From a virus: DNA of 47,212 bases. Below, piece by piece: positions 10,601 through 18,464 of the stretch. Location: positions 1 to 47,212 of IMG/VR virus record IMGVR_UViG_3300038327_000267, one strand, 5' to 3'. The notes below the pieces were generated by a model, which searched no databases, had not been told where the DNA came from, and saw nothing but the letters and a program-made list of their open reading frames with translations. Within the stretch, counting starts at the first letter, position 1, and the number at the start of each line of letters is the position of its first letter. Position numbers and translations under genes: made by a program.

Positions 10601-12367
10601 TGTCATAAAATTAAGAACGTCTAGTACTCTTCCGGCTGCCCCCGGTTCATATCCGTAACTATCTAAAGGAACCATTTTTCTCAGCGGGGTAATGGAGGTA
10701 CCTACGCCGGCAATTTCCTCATATTCACTTGTTCTTCTGAGCCCGATATCACTTTCCGATGCGCCCCGTACTTGCTTGACTACTGGAGAGGAGGCGCCGG
10801 AGTCGGGGTCTACTTTTAAATATCTTATCTCGCTTTCGTCACCCAGCGTGGCAAATATCTCTCTCTTATAATCTGCGGAACGAGTTCTGTTTCTATCATC
10901 TTCCCTAGATACTTTTTTAAGCCTTTGAAAAGCTCGCTGTACTATATCTAGGCTTTCCCCAGTCTCTTTTGAAACACCTGCTTCTCTGGATACCTCCTCT
11001 GTTATGTCGTCATATAAGGTAGTTTTACTATATACTTTTGTTCCTTCGATTCTTCTCTTGGCTGCATCTAAGGAAATTCTTTTTACAACTGCTTCTTGAG
11101 TAGCGAATCTTCTACCTACTCCTGTGTCTTCTGATACGGCAGAAATGAATTCCATAAATGTTCTAAGATAGGGATTTTTTATCCGACCTGTTTCATCCTC
11201 CCTTCTAATTTCTTCTATGCTCCGTACTCTTTGGGAAGATAGCTGGCCTCTCTTCGCCAATACGGCTTCACCTAGCTTACTCTTTGAAGCTACTCTCATT
11301 TGTACAGGTAGTACCTTGTCGCCATCTTTCGTAACAACCTTTTCAAATTGTTTACTTTTTTTATTTACTCGGTATAGCTCGCCACCAATAACAACTCGTC
11401 TTCTGGTGGGCTCCTTAGAGAATGGATCTCTAATTACTCCAGAAAATTCACCCTTACCATAAAGGTGTCTTATCGGAGCACCGAAAATATCCTGTAGTGT
11501 TATATTCGCGAAAGGTATTTGAAATTTGGATAAAGCAGACTCAACATTGCGTGTCAGATATTTACCGCTAAGTATCCTAGTGTCCAATATTTTATCGTTA
11601 TCGCGGTCTAAAAATATTCTTTTATCTATTCTTTGTTTAGCATCTATGAGCCCGATAGCGTGAGCTTTCTCAAGATCTTTTATCTGCTTTTCGCCGAATA
11701 GGTCAATGACTCCTGCTCTTTGAACATTGTCTTTAGACATTTGAATAAGTTTGTCGACTGTCAGTTCTTCGACACCATCGGCATGAGTTGAATGCCCTCT
11801 GTGCCACTCCAGCAGTTTACGTTTAAAAGTATTAACGTAATTTTGAAGTTCGGGATTTAATGCGCTACCGTTCGTTCCGCTGTAAGTATTTTTAGATAAA
11901 TTTAATTTACCCAAAGTATCTAGCGCATTACCTAAATCGTCGAATATTTCTAAATGATTCAATAAAGGGATGTCGTCTGCTAAGGTGGATAATGAACTTA
12001 TATCCTGGCGAGGTATAATAGAGTCATCATCAATAAAGTCTCCTACGTTGGCAGCAAACCGATTATATGTTTTTGATGCTACTTGCCTGCCACGGTTCAT
12101 GGCCATAGTCAGCTTATCGGCTAAAGCTAGACCGAATCTGCCGAGAGGTCTCTTAGATAGTATGTTCGCTGCAGAAGCGATTAATGTGAATGCGGCAGCC
12201 TTGTTGCTTGCAGAATAATTTTGTCGGTATGATTGTTCTTTTACGAAGGATTCTTCATCATCTCTTGACGCAGATACTCTGTCTCTGAGACGTTCGGGAT
12301 CCTGTATAAGCTCCTTATGAAATCTATATTCTCTTGGCTTATCGAAAGAGTTTCTTTCTGAAGGCAT
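7700..12367 (-). CDS. Giant tail-region protein of unknown function (tape measure or ejected polymerase partner)
   Basis: The product has 1555 residues, starting at an ATG preceded by CGGAG, and lies directly between the chaperone-like genes and the polymerase-like gene. I see no catalytic motif. The N-terminal third is charged and helical, with a short Ala-rich hydrophobic stretch near residues 57-70. Hydrophobic Gly/Ala segments occur near residues 618-665 and 700-728, and another around TATIGGYVTGQLVGA in the last third. A segment near 755-790 (SGRYWMLGKQPFKGG) and a later one (FDNLEYLKYRRLEKEA) look like conserved blocks of giant virion proteins in other large phages, from memory only. 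Position just after the chaperones is where myoviruses place the tape measure gene. The long hydrophilic loops and lack of heptad monotony also suit an ejected internal protein working with the polymerase. Confidence 0.7.
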   Translation of the reverse strand: MPSERNSFDKPREYRFHKELIQDPERLRDRVSASRDDEESFVKEQSYRQNYSASNKAAAFTLIASAANILSKRPLGRFGLALADKLTMAMNRGRQVASKTYNRFAANVGDFIDDDSIIPRQDISSLSTLADDIPLLNHLEIFDDLGNALDTLGKLNLSKNTYSGTNGSALNPELQNYVNTFKRKLLEWHRGHSTHADGVEELTVDKLIQMSKDNVQRAGVIDLFGEKQIKDLEKAHAIGLIDAKQRIDKRIFLDRDNDKILDTRILSGKYLTRNVESALSKFQIPFANITLQDIFGAPIRHLYGKGEFSGVIRDPFSKEPTRRRVVIGGELYRVNKKSKQFEKVVTKDGDKVLPVQMRVASKSKLGEAVLAKRGQLSSQRVRSIEEIRREDETGRIKNPYLRTFMEFISAVSEDTGVGRRFATQEAVVKRISLDAAKRRIEGTKVYSKTTLYDDITEEVSREAGVSKETGESLDIVQRAFQRLKKVSREDDRNRTRSADYKREIFATLGDESEIRYLKVDPDSGASSPVVKQVRGASESDIGLRRTSEYEEIAGVGTSITPLRKMVPLDSYGYEPGAAGRVLDVLNFMTTRLNDLIGATAGIGFKPGEGPLGFVKNAARIYGMAAATAVGYEALKYTDYLTGIPTGGYKASSLLLDLYGAARISAQYLREFSMLSPAARYMEDLMPGSIESSASDFVRTIAPFAIALKMAPSKGGVLAGALVSSLIGELPFPGLSEKPKETIDKLSGEELVPMRSGRYWMLGKQPFKGGRVQYFAPSMFARMRSEYKYTDTLYGSQAEYFKNVSALPTPSNLFKIPDLLGNILAPIKEIPLLGSMMEHAPLIGSMFEPSGSEYLAEKHRLNRPYPTAFAIEQVSNHSIGNLANPGASTSRLRAYQTPGEVSTEMGKQAYPGVASSQPVMKPNSAHRSIQQLTELSGIYKFGLWDVPFKSGSPPSTEMADPGYMSSVTRAFYDESVGGLIGHTELLRRFVLSDYNSAQRQAVNTVSNTMPVWLPGSRSSFKGNTGGSTYPGDRNFHIDFSTGDPYAKIPHGEFRLPGAARERAFRLHSGSPGIYDSVDRFLVLADIAPNSESYRHYKTLVEAQLASGTVDNYWTGKIVKTQEHVKQKLERYETITRKFDGVKPQIGKFLDRTEAEKSEVGIRTYYTLPEQAVGSAWEVFTHDIVARAGITVPILGPMLSNKLLPARDELEAYVKREVYDTDEYDWTQPYTTMIRPMHEQLKATDPLTATIGGYVTGQLVGANPIARLAFSAAGAMYFGGTSSMRAIQTGKIEGGYVPNYVTDRRKIEEYFDNLEYLKYRRLEKEAREKDLGQISRHFTDLKRRTIASLDYSLGAKQFVRDAVIALPGREKQLFTESLTASIDKKEQILNYIPEYLKPVYQAAWAKQGDNQFNYTNMRQSPDARMAEYFSAHSLPDRNWAGFNPDVPMNAVKVKTMDSVWGSPSQDLHRMGIFASIGDQYRVEFPSPDLSVYNFYSPSGYSAAAQQQLEAELFNAGLTDFQIEEDLSYGLENIINFDMTKVNSLSSFFSESINVLRN

Positions 12368-12371
12368 TTAA

Positions 12372-13034
12372 CTACTCCGTAGATTCTACTGAATCCCATC
12401 CGCTGGGTACGGATAATGAATTCAATGTATTCGGTAGTTGCCTCCTGATATTCCTCTCTTCAGATCTCTTTGCAACCCTCATCTGTTTTTCTGCGTATTC
12501 AGTGTCTAAAAATAGTCTTAGGTCAATAGGCTGCTGAAGAAAAGTTTCCGCTATAGCGAATAACTTGGCTACTTCCGTAAGACTCATTGAGTCAAATTCC
12601 TGAGGAGTTATTCCGCTGAAATGCCCCATAACTACCGCCTGAAGCACTGAATCTAATGAGTTGACATTTATCCTGGCTAGAGAAAAGGCTTCTGCGATAT
12701 CTTCATTAGAAGAAAATCCCGATATGTCTATTATACATTTAGATAGCTGGTCAAAACACATGCAAGGCAGGTCGAATAGGCTATTTTTCTCTTCATTAGA
12801 CCAGTCTATCTCTGGCCAGATGATACATGATCTAAGCAGCTCCTCTGTCGGGTCACAGCCTAATTCTATGTCGCTTTGTAAAAATAAAAATTCCTGACGA
12901 GTTAAAGGCCTAATTAGCACATTGGGACTAACCTTTAGCTCGTCAGGCTGACCAGAGAGATCAATTAAATAAATTTCTTTATATTTTCTCCTAAGCTCAG
13001 GTATTTTTTGTTTAAGTCTGGGATCAAGAAACAC
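12372..13034 (-). CDS. Tail assembly chaperone-like protein, second of pair
   Basis: The product has 220 residues. The start is a GTG at 13034 with AAGGTG upstream, placed one codon after the TAA of the preceding gene and in the same reading frame; an ATG two bases earlier is out of frame. The segment VLIRPLTRQEFLFL near residue 40 parallels FIIKSLNRREYRNL of the preceding protein, a pattern of small pre-tape-measure chaperone proteins. The rest is helical and acidic, with a basic C-terminal region. It sits between tube genes and the giant tail genes, as chaperones do. In many phages the pair is joined by ribosomal frameshifting; here the two frames coincide, so only reinitiation or stop readthrough could link them. 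The chaperone role is inferred from position and the shared motif. Confidence 0.65.
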   Translation of the reverse strand: MFLDPRLKQKIPELRRKYKEIYLIDLSGQPDELKVSPNVLIRPLTRQEFLFLQSDIELGCDPTEELLRSCIIWPEIDWSNEEKNSLFDLPCMCFDQLSKCIIDISGFSSNEDIAEAFSLARINVNSLDSVLQAVVMGHFSGITPQEFDSMSLTEVAKLFAIAETFLQQPIDLRLFLDTEYAEKQMRVAKRSEERNIRRQLPNTLNSLSVPSGWDSVESTE

Positions 13035-13037
13035 ATC

Positions 13038-13511
13038 TTACACCTTAATAGGCGCAGGTGCGTTTTGGTAGCCAGAAATTGCCAGTATGGAGTCGTGAAG
13101 TGTCGTTGCTACCCCGGAAGCTTTATTCCTAAGCTGATCAAGATCTAGCGGGGGATAGACAACACCTTGTACTGCAACAGCTTCTTCGCTCATCATAGAG
13201 AGAGTTGCTCTGACTCCATCTGGGTTTGCGGAGTCTGTTGCCGCCTCAACTTCTTTAGCCATAGCTTCTGCCTGTGTCTGAACAAGATTTCTGTATTCTC
13301 TCCTGTTTAGGCTTTTGATAATAAACCATTCATCTGCAGAGTTAATAACATTCACGTTATTAAATTGCTGCTTAGCAGACTGAACCATAGAAATAAATTC
13401 ATCACTCCATTCAAGATCCTTAGTCTGTTGCCAAGTAACCTCAAGTCCAGGAATCTTGTCTTCCATATTTTTAAAAGCTGGTTCGACTTTTGTCTCAGTA
13501 GTTTCTTGCAA
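13038..13511 (-). CDS. Tail assembly chaperone-like protein, first of pair
   Basis: The product has 157 residues. The start is a TTG at 13511 supported by a strong AAGGAG five to six bases upstream; the next in-frame ATG, 16 codons later, has no ribosome site. The protein is small, acidic and helical, without membrane segments. FIIKSLNRREYRNLV in the middle resembles the I+xLxRxE block of the following 220-residue protein, suggesting related folds. The location between tube-fold genes and giant tail proteins is that of the first tail assembly chaperone (G-like) in many phages. I saw no slippery heptamer near its end. Confidence 0.65.
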   Translation of the reverse strand: MQETTETKVEPAFKNMEDKIPGLEVTWQQTKDLEWSDEFISMVQSAKQQFNNVNVINSADEWFIIKSLNRREYRNLVQTQAEAMAKEVEAATDSANPDGVRATLSMMSEEAVAVQGVVYPPLDLDQLRNKASGVATTLHDSILAISGYQNAPAPIKV

Positions 13512-13565
13512 ATTAGCTCCTTAGCTATTGAGTATCACTCTGTGTTTGAGGCCGGCGAACTAGAC

Positions 13566-14255
13566 CTATTGTACTCGTGCTACCCGGCGTTCTGCAACGA
13601 TTTCTTTTGCAAAAAAGCTATATACTTCGTATATAGGTGAGCCGGAAGAAGAGATATCTCCGCCGCCAGTAGCGGAAGCGGATATCACTTGGGACTGCCC
13701 GACTATATATGCATCTTTGATAGTAGTTTCTATATGATCTTCATTTGACATGTCACCATAAGAGATTACAATATCGAAAGTGTTTTTCATCTGATAAGGC
13801 TGCATAGGTGGCACCTTAGAACCACCGCCACTACGTACTCGTATCGTGTTTCCGAAAAGAGTTGGATCATACTGTTCTAGGTTTGGAATACTATTCACCA
13901 GATCAGTAAAATTTTTAGCGGCTAAATCTGCTACAAATGCGACCCTATCCGTACCAGTTTTTGAGAAAAACGCAGCTAGCTCCGGGTTGTGAATGCCCGC
14001 TTCTTGGTCCGTACTAGTCATTTCAGCAATTAGTTTGGTCAGGTATTGAGGATGTGTATAATTAAGTATAATTCTTCCTGTAACTACTTTTCTCCCATTT
14101 GATATACCGGAGAAGGTTTCATCCGCCCATCCATACAGCGGCGTTTTAGAATCTCTTGCATCCCAATCGACCCTAAACGCATCTGATACCTTAAGTCCTC
14201 CTATGTAAATGCCTACGTTACATGGAGTATAGTATCTCTTTTGGGATTTCGCCAT
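13566..14255 (-). CDS. Tail tube-fold protein, third copy
   Basis: The product has 229 residues with an ATG start; GAGGTA lies upstream. Near residues 40-65 the order YGWADETFSG-NGRKVVTGRIIL matches the equivalent blocks of the two upstream proteins (small residues, G-R/K, then a beta strand with G), the signature I use to group all three. The rest is beta-rich, with a stretch (IVISYGDMSNEDH, then IKDAYIVGQSQVIS) typical of tube or baseplate-tube proteins that list partner strands late in the chain. It probably forms a tube or tube-initiator/terminator ring rather than the main tube. Which of the three is the main tube cannot be told from sequence alone. Confidence 0.7.
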   Translation of the reverse strand: MAKSQKRYYTPCNVGIYIGGLKVSDAFRVDWDARDSKTPLYGWADETFSGISNGRKVVTGRIILNYTHPQYLTKLIAEMTSTDQEAGIHNPELAAFFSKTGTDRVAFVADLAAKNFTDLVNSIPNLEQYDPTLFGNTIRVRSGGGSKVPPMQPYQMKNTFDIVISYGDMSNEDHIETTIKDAYIVGQSQVISASATGGGDISSSGSPIYEVYSFFAKEIVAERRVARVQ

Positions 14256-14318
14256 TCTGATTACCTCAATTTCATAAAAATACTTAAAGATTAGAAACTG
14301 ACTACTTAATTTATTTTA

Positions 14319-14924
14319 TTATATATAGAGGTCGTGATCTACGCTTTGTTCTGGGGCATTCCGTGCTCTATGACGTGCGATAGCAGCTGAATTACCCCCG
14401 GGGTTCTGCTTATTGGACAATGACCCCTTCTCTACCGATAGAGGAAAATATTGCTCGGCGACATAGGTAAAAGTGGATTCGGTATATATATCGTCTATAG
14501 AAAGCGTGGTTCCAAAGTTAGTCAGGGTAATTCCAATCAGAATAGCGTGAGCAATTACGCCTTGTACTTCGTTATGGCCTTCAAAAATCATATCGAATTT
14601 AGCTATTTGGTCAACGAATAAAGTTGGCTCCCTCATTGGTTCACCATCCTTTACTGACTTATCCGCGAAGTACGCTACGAAGGCGTCTCTTAGCCCCGTA
14701 GTAAATACCATAGACCCGGCAATTGTTCTAGACCCTCTAGCATACTCGATCGGGTTTGTTTCACCAATCCGTCTTATGGGCATCACGCTTCTCGCCGAAG
14801 TTACTGTAATTGTTTGAAGTCGGTCTTCTATTTCTACTATCTGATTCGAGCTATCCCCTCTTAAGCTTATCAAGCATAATATATCTGAGCCAGCAAAGGA
14901 GATAGGTTGATCTATTAAAGGCAT
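14319..14924 (-). CDS. Tail tube-fold protein, second copy
   Basis: The product has 201 residues with an ATG at 14924. RRIGETNPIEYARGSRTIAGSMVF near residues 51-74 closely parallels YTMGSANPRSFSRGKRGIAGSLIF in the upstream gene product, so the two are paralogues. Later strands (ILIGITLTNFGTTLSIDDIYTESTFTYVA) also align with the upstream protein (MNAGSGMSIDDITTDESCTFVA). This is the fold used for tubes and baseplate-proximal tube rings. Unusually, no ribosome site lies at normal distance from the ATG; a purine run (AAGGAGGGG) sits some 41 bases upstream, separated by a stable hairpin (entered separately). Confidence 0.72.
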   Translation of the reverse strand: MPLIDQPISFAGSDILCLISLRGDSSNQIVEIEDRLQTITVTSARSVMPIRRIGETNPIEYARGSRTIAGSMVFTTGLRDAFVAYFADKSVKDGEPMREPTLFVDQIAKFDMIFEGHNEVQGVIAHAILIGITLTNFGTTLSIDDIYTESTFTYVAEQYFPLSVEKGSLSNKQNPGGNSAAIARHRARNAPEQSVDHDLYI

Positions 14925-14933
14925 TTAAAGCTA

Positions 14934-14974
14934 GCAGGAAGAAGAAAATTAATTCCTCTTCCTGCCCCTCCTTT
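14934..14974 (-). promoter_or_regulatory. Split ribosome binding site: Shine-Dalgarno, hairpin, then start codon
   Basis: On the transcribed strand AAGGAGGGG (14974-14966) is followed at once by a hairpin with a nine-base outer stem (14934-14942 with 14957-14965), one mismatch, three more pairs and a six-base loop. Nine bases then separate the hairpin from the ATG at 14924. Folding would bring an otherwise distant Shine-Dalgarno site to normal spacing, as described for some phage T4 genes such as gene 25. Read on the plus strand, the hairpin followed by a T run resembles a terminator, but no plus-strand gene exists to end here. Confidence 0.5.
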
Positions 14975-15018
14975 TTTTATTTACAACTAAAATCACTAAA
15001 TTACAATTCTAAAACTGA

Positions 15019-15696
15019 TTATGTGGTAGATGGCGCAGGTGCTACTTTGATTTGATTTTGATGATCTACTTGACCTTGGGCGTACCAGGGAACGATCTGG
15101 GTAGCAACAAATGTACAGCTTTCATCAGTAGTAATATCATCAATTGACATCCCACTACCGGCATTCATTATTTCAACATTCCTGATTTGCATCCTGCAGA
15201 CATGACCATATTCATTAGCTGCAGAAATTGTTATGTCGAATGGAGGTAGCTGGTCATGATATTCAGGTTTTGTACTAGTAAGACCAAGCGAGAGACTGAC
15301 CTGCGCATTTGTGCTGGTAGTGGCCACCCCGGCCGCCGTGATTGCCTTAGAAGCTTGAACGCTGTTGCTGCCATTGTTCTGACTATTCAACAGAGAGCCT
15401 TTTGAGGAATCTTTTGTCTTCAGGAAGACTCCATCGGAAGTCCCTGCGCCTCCATGAATGCTCAATAATGCAGATCTGTCAAAAACTAGAAAGATTAGAG
15501 ATCCGGCAATACCTCGCTTGCCCCTAGAGAAAGATCTGGGGTTAGCGGAGCCCATAGTGTACAGGGGGGCCTTTTCTCTAGTCACGGTGTAAGAAACACC
15601 CTGGACTTCTCCAACAGTATTCGGACCAAACGTCACTATCATGTCGACGCCACTAAAAGAATTGTAAGTTTGTGTTACGGCTGTCTGGGTGCTCAT
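15019..15696 (-). CDS. Tail tube-fold protein, first copy (candidate main tail tube)
   Basis: The product has 225 residues. The ATG at 15696 overlaps the last base of the sheath stop, so it is coupled to the sheath gene. It shares the block YTMGSANPRSFSRGKRGIAG (about residues 46-65) and the strand MSIDDITTDESCTFVATQ with the next gene product. A Ser/Gly/Asn-rich loop of about 50 residues in the middle distinguishes it. In contractile phages the tube gene directly follows the sheath gene, which makes this the best candidate for the main tube. The remaining 94 bases before the next gene hold a split ribosome site but no gene. Confidence 0.72.
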   Translation of the reverse strand: MSTQTAVTQTYNSFSGVDMIVTFGPNTVGEVQGVSYTVTREKAPLYTMGSANPRSFSRGKRGIAGSLIFLVFDRSALLSIHGGAGTSDGVFLKTKDSSKGSLLNSQNNGSNSVQASKAITAAGVATTSTNAQVSLSLGLTSTKPEYHDQLPPFDITISAANEYGHVCRMQIRNVEIMNAGSGMSIDDITTDESCTFVATQIVPWYAQGQVDHQNQIKVAPAPSTT

Positions 15697-17282
15697 TATC
15701 CTAACCCTTCACCTTTGCTGAGAGAAACAGTAGTATTGATTGTCACCATCTCGAAGGCCGGAATCATGCTGAGATCGATAGTTACTTCCCCAAGAACTTG
15801 TTGATCTGGGGTAGCCACTACTGAAAAGTCGTAGCCATTAATTGCGCCCCGCCTGAGAGCTTTTTGTAGATCAGTGTCTATTGAACTCTCTAGAGCTGCG
15901 AGAAACGGTCCGCTAATAGGCTTACCGATAAAGGCCTCTCCGGCATCTCTGACGACTTCTGCCATTGCCTGAGTCGTTCTTATTGTAGTGATTCGGACAT
16001 AGTCGGATCTGGCGCCAATTCCTGCATTGAACGCTCCAGTAATCCCGGAAGTAACTACGTATCCCGCAGGTTTCCCAACCATGGAGACAAGCCTATGTTG
16101 TAAAAGCTTTTTGGCCTGTGTCGAGCTAGTTGCTCTAAGTGGAGCTATGCTATTCACTGGAGCGTTAGTAACACCGATATATGGAGCAGTGCTTGCGACA
16201 AGGCCGGCAAATCCAGCTGAGCCATTACTGTTGATATATGTTAAAGAATCCGCACCCTTCAGGTTAGCAAATTTAGTGGCTTCAGAACCAAAAGCCCTAG
16301 AAACTCCTGCTACAACGCTGACATAGGATCCGAGATCTACTTTGTTTCCATCCGAGTCCACGGCGAGAGCATTGTCTATGTCCGCTGCTTGGAAATCGGC
16401 GAGATAGGTGGCATGAGGCGCAGTCTTGTCTGAGACATTTTGAACAGATCCGTGAAGATAGGCGTCCCACTTGGCATACATCGCGCCAGCGACAGCAGTA
16501 TAGGTCCCAGTAGCACTGCTGCTTGTTCCATTAAAGATGCCAGTGTCGCCCGCTGATTCAGTAAGGTAATTTACGTATTCATCGACTAATGCAAGGCTAG
16601 GCGTGTCAAAGAATGCACCTTCGGCTCCACTGAATGCAGTTACGGAAGTAGCACTATTTTCTTGCCACATGAGTTGTTTTGCAACTTTACCTATTGGAGT
16701 TACTCCAATAACGCCAAAGGCGGCGTTAGATTCTTTAGTTTGCTGGTAACAAAAATTACCTAATTGTTTAGTAAAGTTGAGGTCGGATCCAACATGATCT
16801 GTAAGACCAGTATGCTTTGAATTTCCCGTATCGTATCCACTGACTGTGGAAAAACCATCCGCGTAAGCAGAAGCTAAATAGATGACATCGACCTGATGAT
16901 TTGCGAGAATACTATACGTGGCAGCAAGCTCCGTATGTAGATTTGAAACGTAAGTAGAATCAATAGTTCCCTCGAATGGTGTATTTCTGCCTGTCGAAGA
17001 AACTACGACTTCGACATTTTGCGCACCTGCTCCAATTACTTCTTCAATTGCAAGAGTAAGTTCAGAAGGTGTGCCGTCATCGTTTCTAAGGTTGCGCATT
17101 GCAACACCTATATTGAGTATTGCCAGGGGCTCATTCAAGGGGACTACTACGCCGCTATGATTAAACCCTCCGATAATAGTTACCTTAGGCCCTAAATCGG
17201 GCGGGGCAATCCTGAGTCCAAAATCATTGATAGTAACATCTACTCTTGGTAAGTTGTCACTATTTCCAAGATTAGCAACCAT
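15696..17282 (-). CDS. Contractile tail sheath protein
   Basis: The product has 528 residues with an ATG start. The C-terminal part is characteristic of sheath proteins: a strand/helix block around YVRITTIRTTQAMAEVV, then FIGKPISGPFLAALESSI, then a run ending in GYDFSVV, a GEVTIDL strand and a final beta hairpin INTTVSLSKG. The N-terminal region (PKVTIIGGFNHSG, then PLAILNIG) fits the part that contacts the tube. The middle 250 residues are a variable Ser/Thr/Ala-rich domain that should face outward. The next gene encodes a tube-fold protein, the usual sheath-tube order. This gene is the clearest evidence for a contractile tail. Confidence 0.88.
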   Translation of the reverse strand: MVANLGNSDNLPRVDVTINDFGLRIAPPDLGPKVTIIGGFNHSGVVVPLNEPLAILNIGVAMRNLRNDDGTPSELTLAIEEVIGAGAQNVEVVVSSTGRNTPFEGTIDSTYVSNLHTELAATYSILANHQVDVIYLASAYADGFSTVSGYDTGNSKHTGLTDHVGSDLNFTKQLGNFCYQQTKESNAAFGVIGVTPIGKVAKQLMWQENSATSVTAFSGAEGAFFDTPSLALVDEYVNYLTESAGDTGIFNGTSSSATGTYTAVAGAMYAKWDAYLHGSVQNVSDKTAPHATYLADFQAADIDNALAVDSDGNKVDLGSYVSVVAGVSRAFGSEATKFANLKGADSLTYINSNGSAGFAGLVASTAPYIGVTNAPVNSIAPLRATSSTQAKKLLQHRLVSMVGKPAGYVVTSGITGAFNAGIGARSDYVRITTIRTTQAMAEVVRDAGEAFIGKPISGPFLAALESSIDTDLQKALRRGAINGYDFSVVATPDQQVLGEVTIDLSMIPAFEMVTINTTVSLSKGEGLG

Positions 17283-17297
17283 TTTAATTCACCTCAC

Positions 17298-18464
17298 TTA
17301 ACCTGTGTCTTTATTTCTCTGGTCTATTTGATTATAGCTACCGTATTTGTAATTTCCGCTCACGTCATGAAACACATCATAAAGCGAGGCAAATCTATTT
17401 CCGAAAGGTCCCAATAACCCATCTTCGCCTGGATTTTTCCCGCTTGGCGGGGTGACAGCCATTTCGTTCCATGCGACCCTACCACTAATGTCTATCTTAG
17501 TAATGTTATGTATCACTTCTATTGTATGCTCTTCTGTTCTAAAATACCACTCCACCGGATAACCAACTATGTCGTTTCTCCAAACCTGGATATTTTGATC
17601 TGCCCTTCTTTGCCAGTAAAGCATCTCTTGAATACCGTTTATCTTAATTACCCATGCGTATTTATATAAAAAATTATTAAACCAGGAGATTAGTCGTTCT
17701 GCACCAAAGCTTGTCTTATCAAAACAAGTAAATCTGAGTATATTATCATACCATTGTCCACGTACCTGGATGGAGTAGTTGACGGGGTCATCTGGATGCT
17801 TATACGTTTCTCTGATCCTGGGCTTAGCTTCTTTTACCATGTCAAACGGTCTTTTACCTACGGTGCCTGGCTCCTGCCGGCGCAGCTCAACAACGACGGT
17901 AGGTACAAACGGTTCAGCCTGAGATACGCCCCTATCTCCGGAGTTATCTTCTAGCGGACTGGCAGCAGATAGCGGATAGGCATGATAAAAATCTACAAGT
18001 TTCTTCTCAGTATCTCCGATACCATCCGCATTTATAAATCTGAGATCATGTGATTCCAGCGGTTTAGTCTTGCCGATTTCAAGTAATACTGAACCATAAA
18101 ATCTGTTGTCTTTACCTTTTGGTATATATTTTACTATATATATGTCATCGGTAGTAAGGTTACGTATTTTATCGCCTATCTTTGGCGCTACTAGCATAAA
18201 TGGGAAAACTAGCAAGAAAGGATTTTTTGCCGATGGAATAAAATACATCTGATACTTTTCCAATAGTACAGATATCATATCGTATAGATCTTGTATGTTA
18301 GCCGACCTATCGGCTTTCAATCTGTTCGAAGAAAGGTACTGTTTTTTATCCGTTGTGTTAAATATTATATTTTGCGCTATTGGGGAAGTATTAAAGTACT
18401 TTAGCGTAAGCTCATCAAAGTCCTCTAATATTGGATTGCCTAAGTTGTCATTTCTAATCGACAT
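17298..18464 (-). CDS. Neck or tail-completion protein
   Basis: I place the start at the ATG at 18464 because AAAGGAG lies eight bases upstream; an in-frame GTG at 18482 would put that ribosome site inside the gene. The product has 388 residues from this start and overlaps the upstream gene by 11 bases. The second half has the block GQWYDNILRFTCFDKTS, then AERLISWFNNFLYKYAWV, WQRRADQ and PVEWYFRTEEHTI. I recall this combination from head-tail joining or tail-terminator proteins of large Gram-positive and marine myophages. Its place between a small connector-like gene and the sheath supports a role at the neck. The family name is uncertain. Confidence 0.65.
   Translation of the reverse strand: MSIRNDNLGNPILEDFDELTLKYFNTSPIAQNIIFNTTDKKQYLSSNRLKADRSANIQDLYDMISVLLEKYQMYFIPSAKNPFLLVFPFMLVAPKIGDKIRNLTTDDIYIVKYIPKGKDNRFYGSVLLEIGKTKPLESHDLRFINADGIGDTEKKLVDFYHAYPLSAASPLEDNSGDRGVSQAEPFVPTVVVELRRQEPGTVGKRPFDMVKEAKPRIRETYKHPDDPVNYSIQVRGQWYDNILRFTCFDKTSFGAERLISWFNNFLYKYAWVIKINGIQEMLYWQRRADQNIQVWRNDIVGYPVEWYFRTEEHTIEVIHNITKIDISGRVAWNEMAVTPPSGKNPGEDGLLGPFGNRFASLYDVFHDVSGNYKYGSYNQIDQRNKDTG

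Noticed and set aside
13030-13100. Programmed -1 frameshift between the two chaperone-like genes
   Set aside because: The two frames are the same, and I saw no slippery heptamer before the stop.
14934-14980. Plus-strand rho-independent terminator
   Set aside because: The hairpin is followed by a T run only after a C-rich gap, and no plus-strand gene lies upstream. A split ribosome site explains the purine run and the missing nearby site better.
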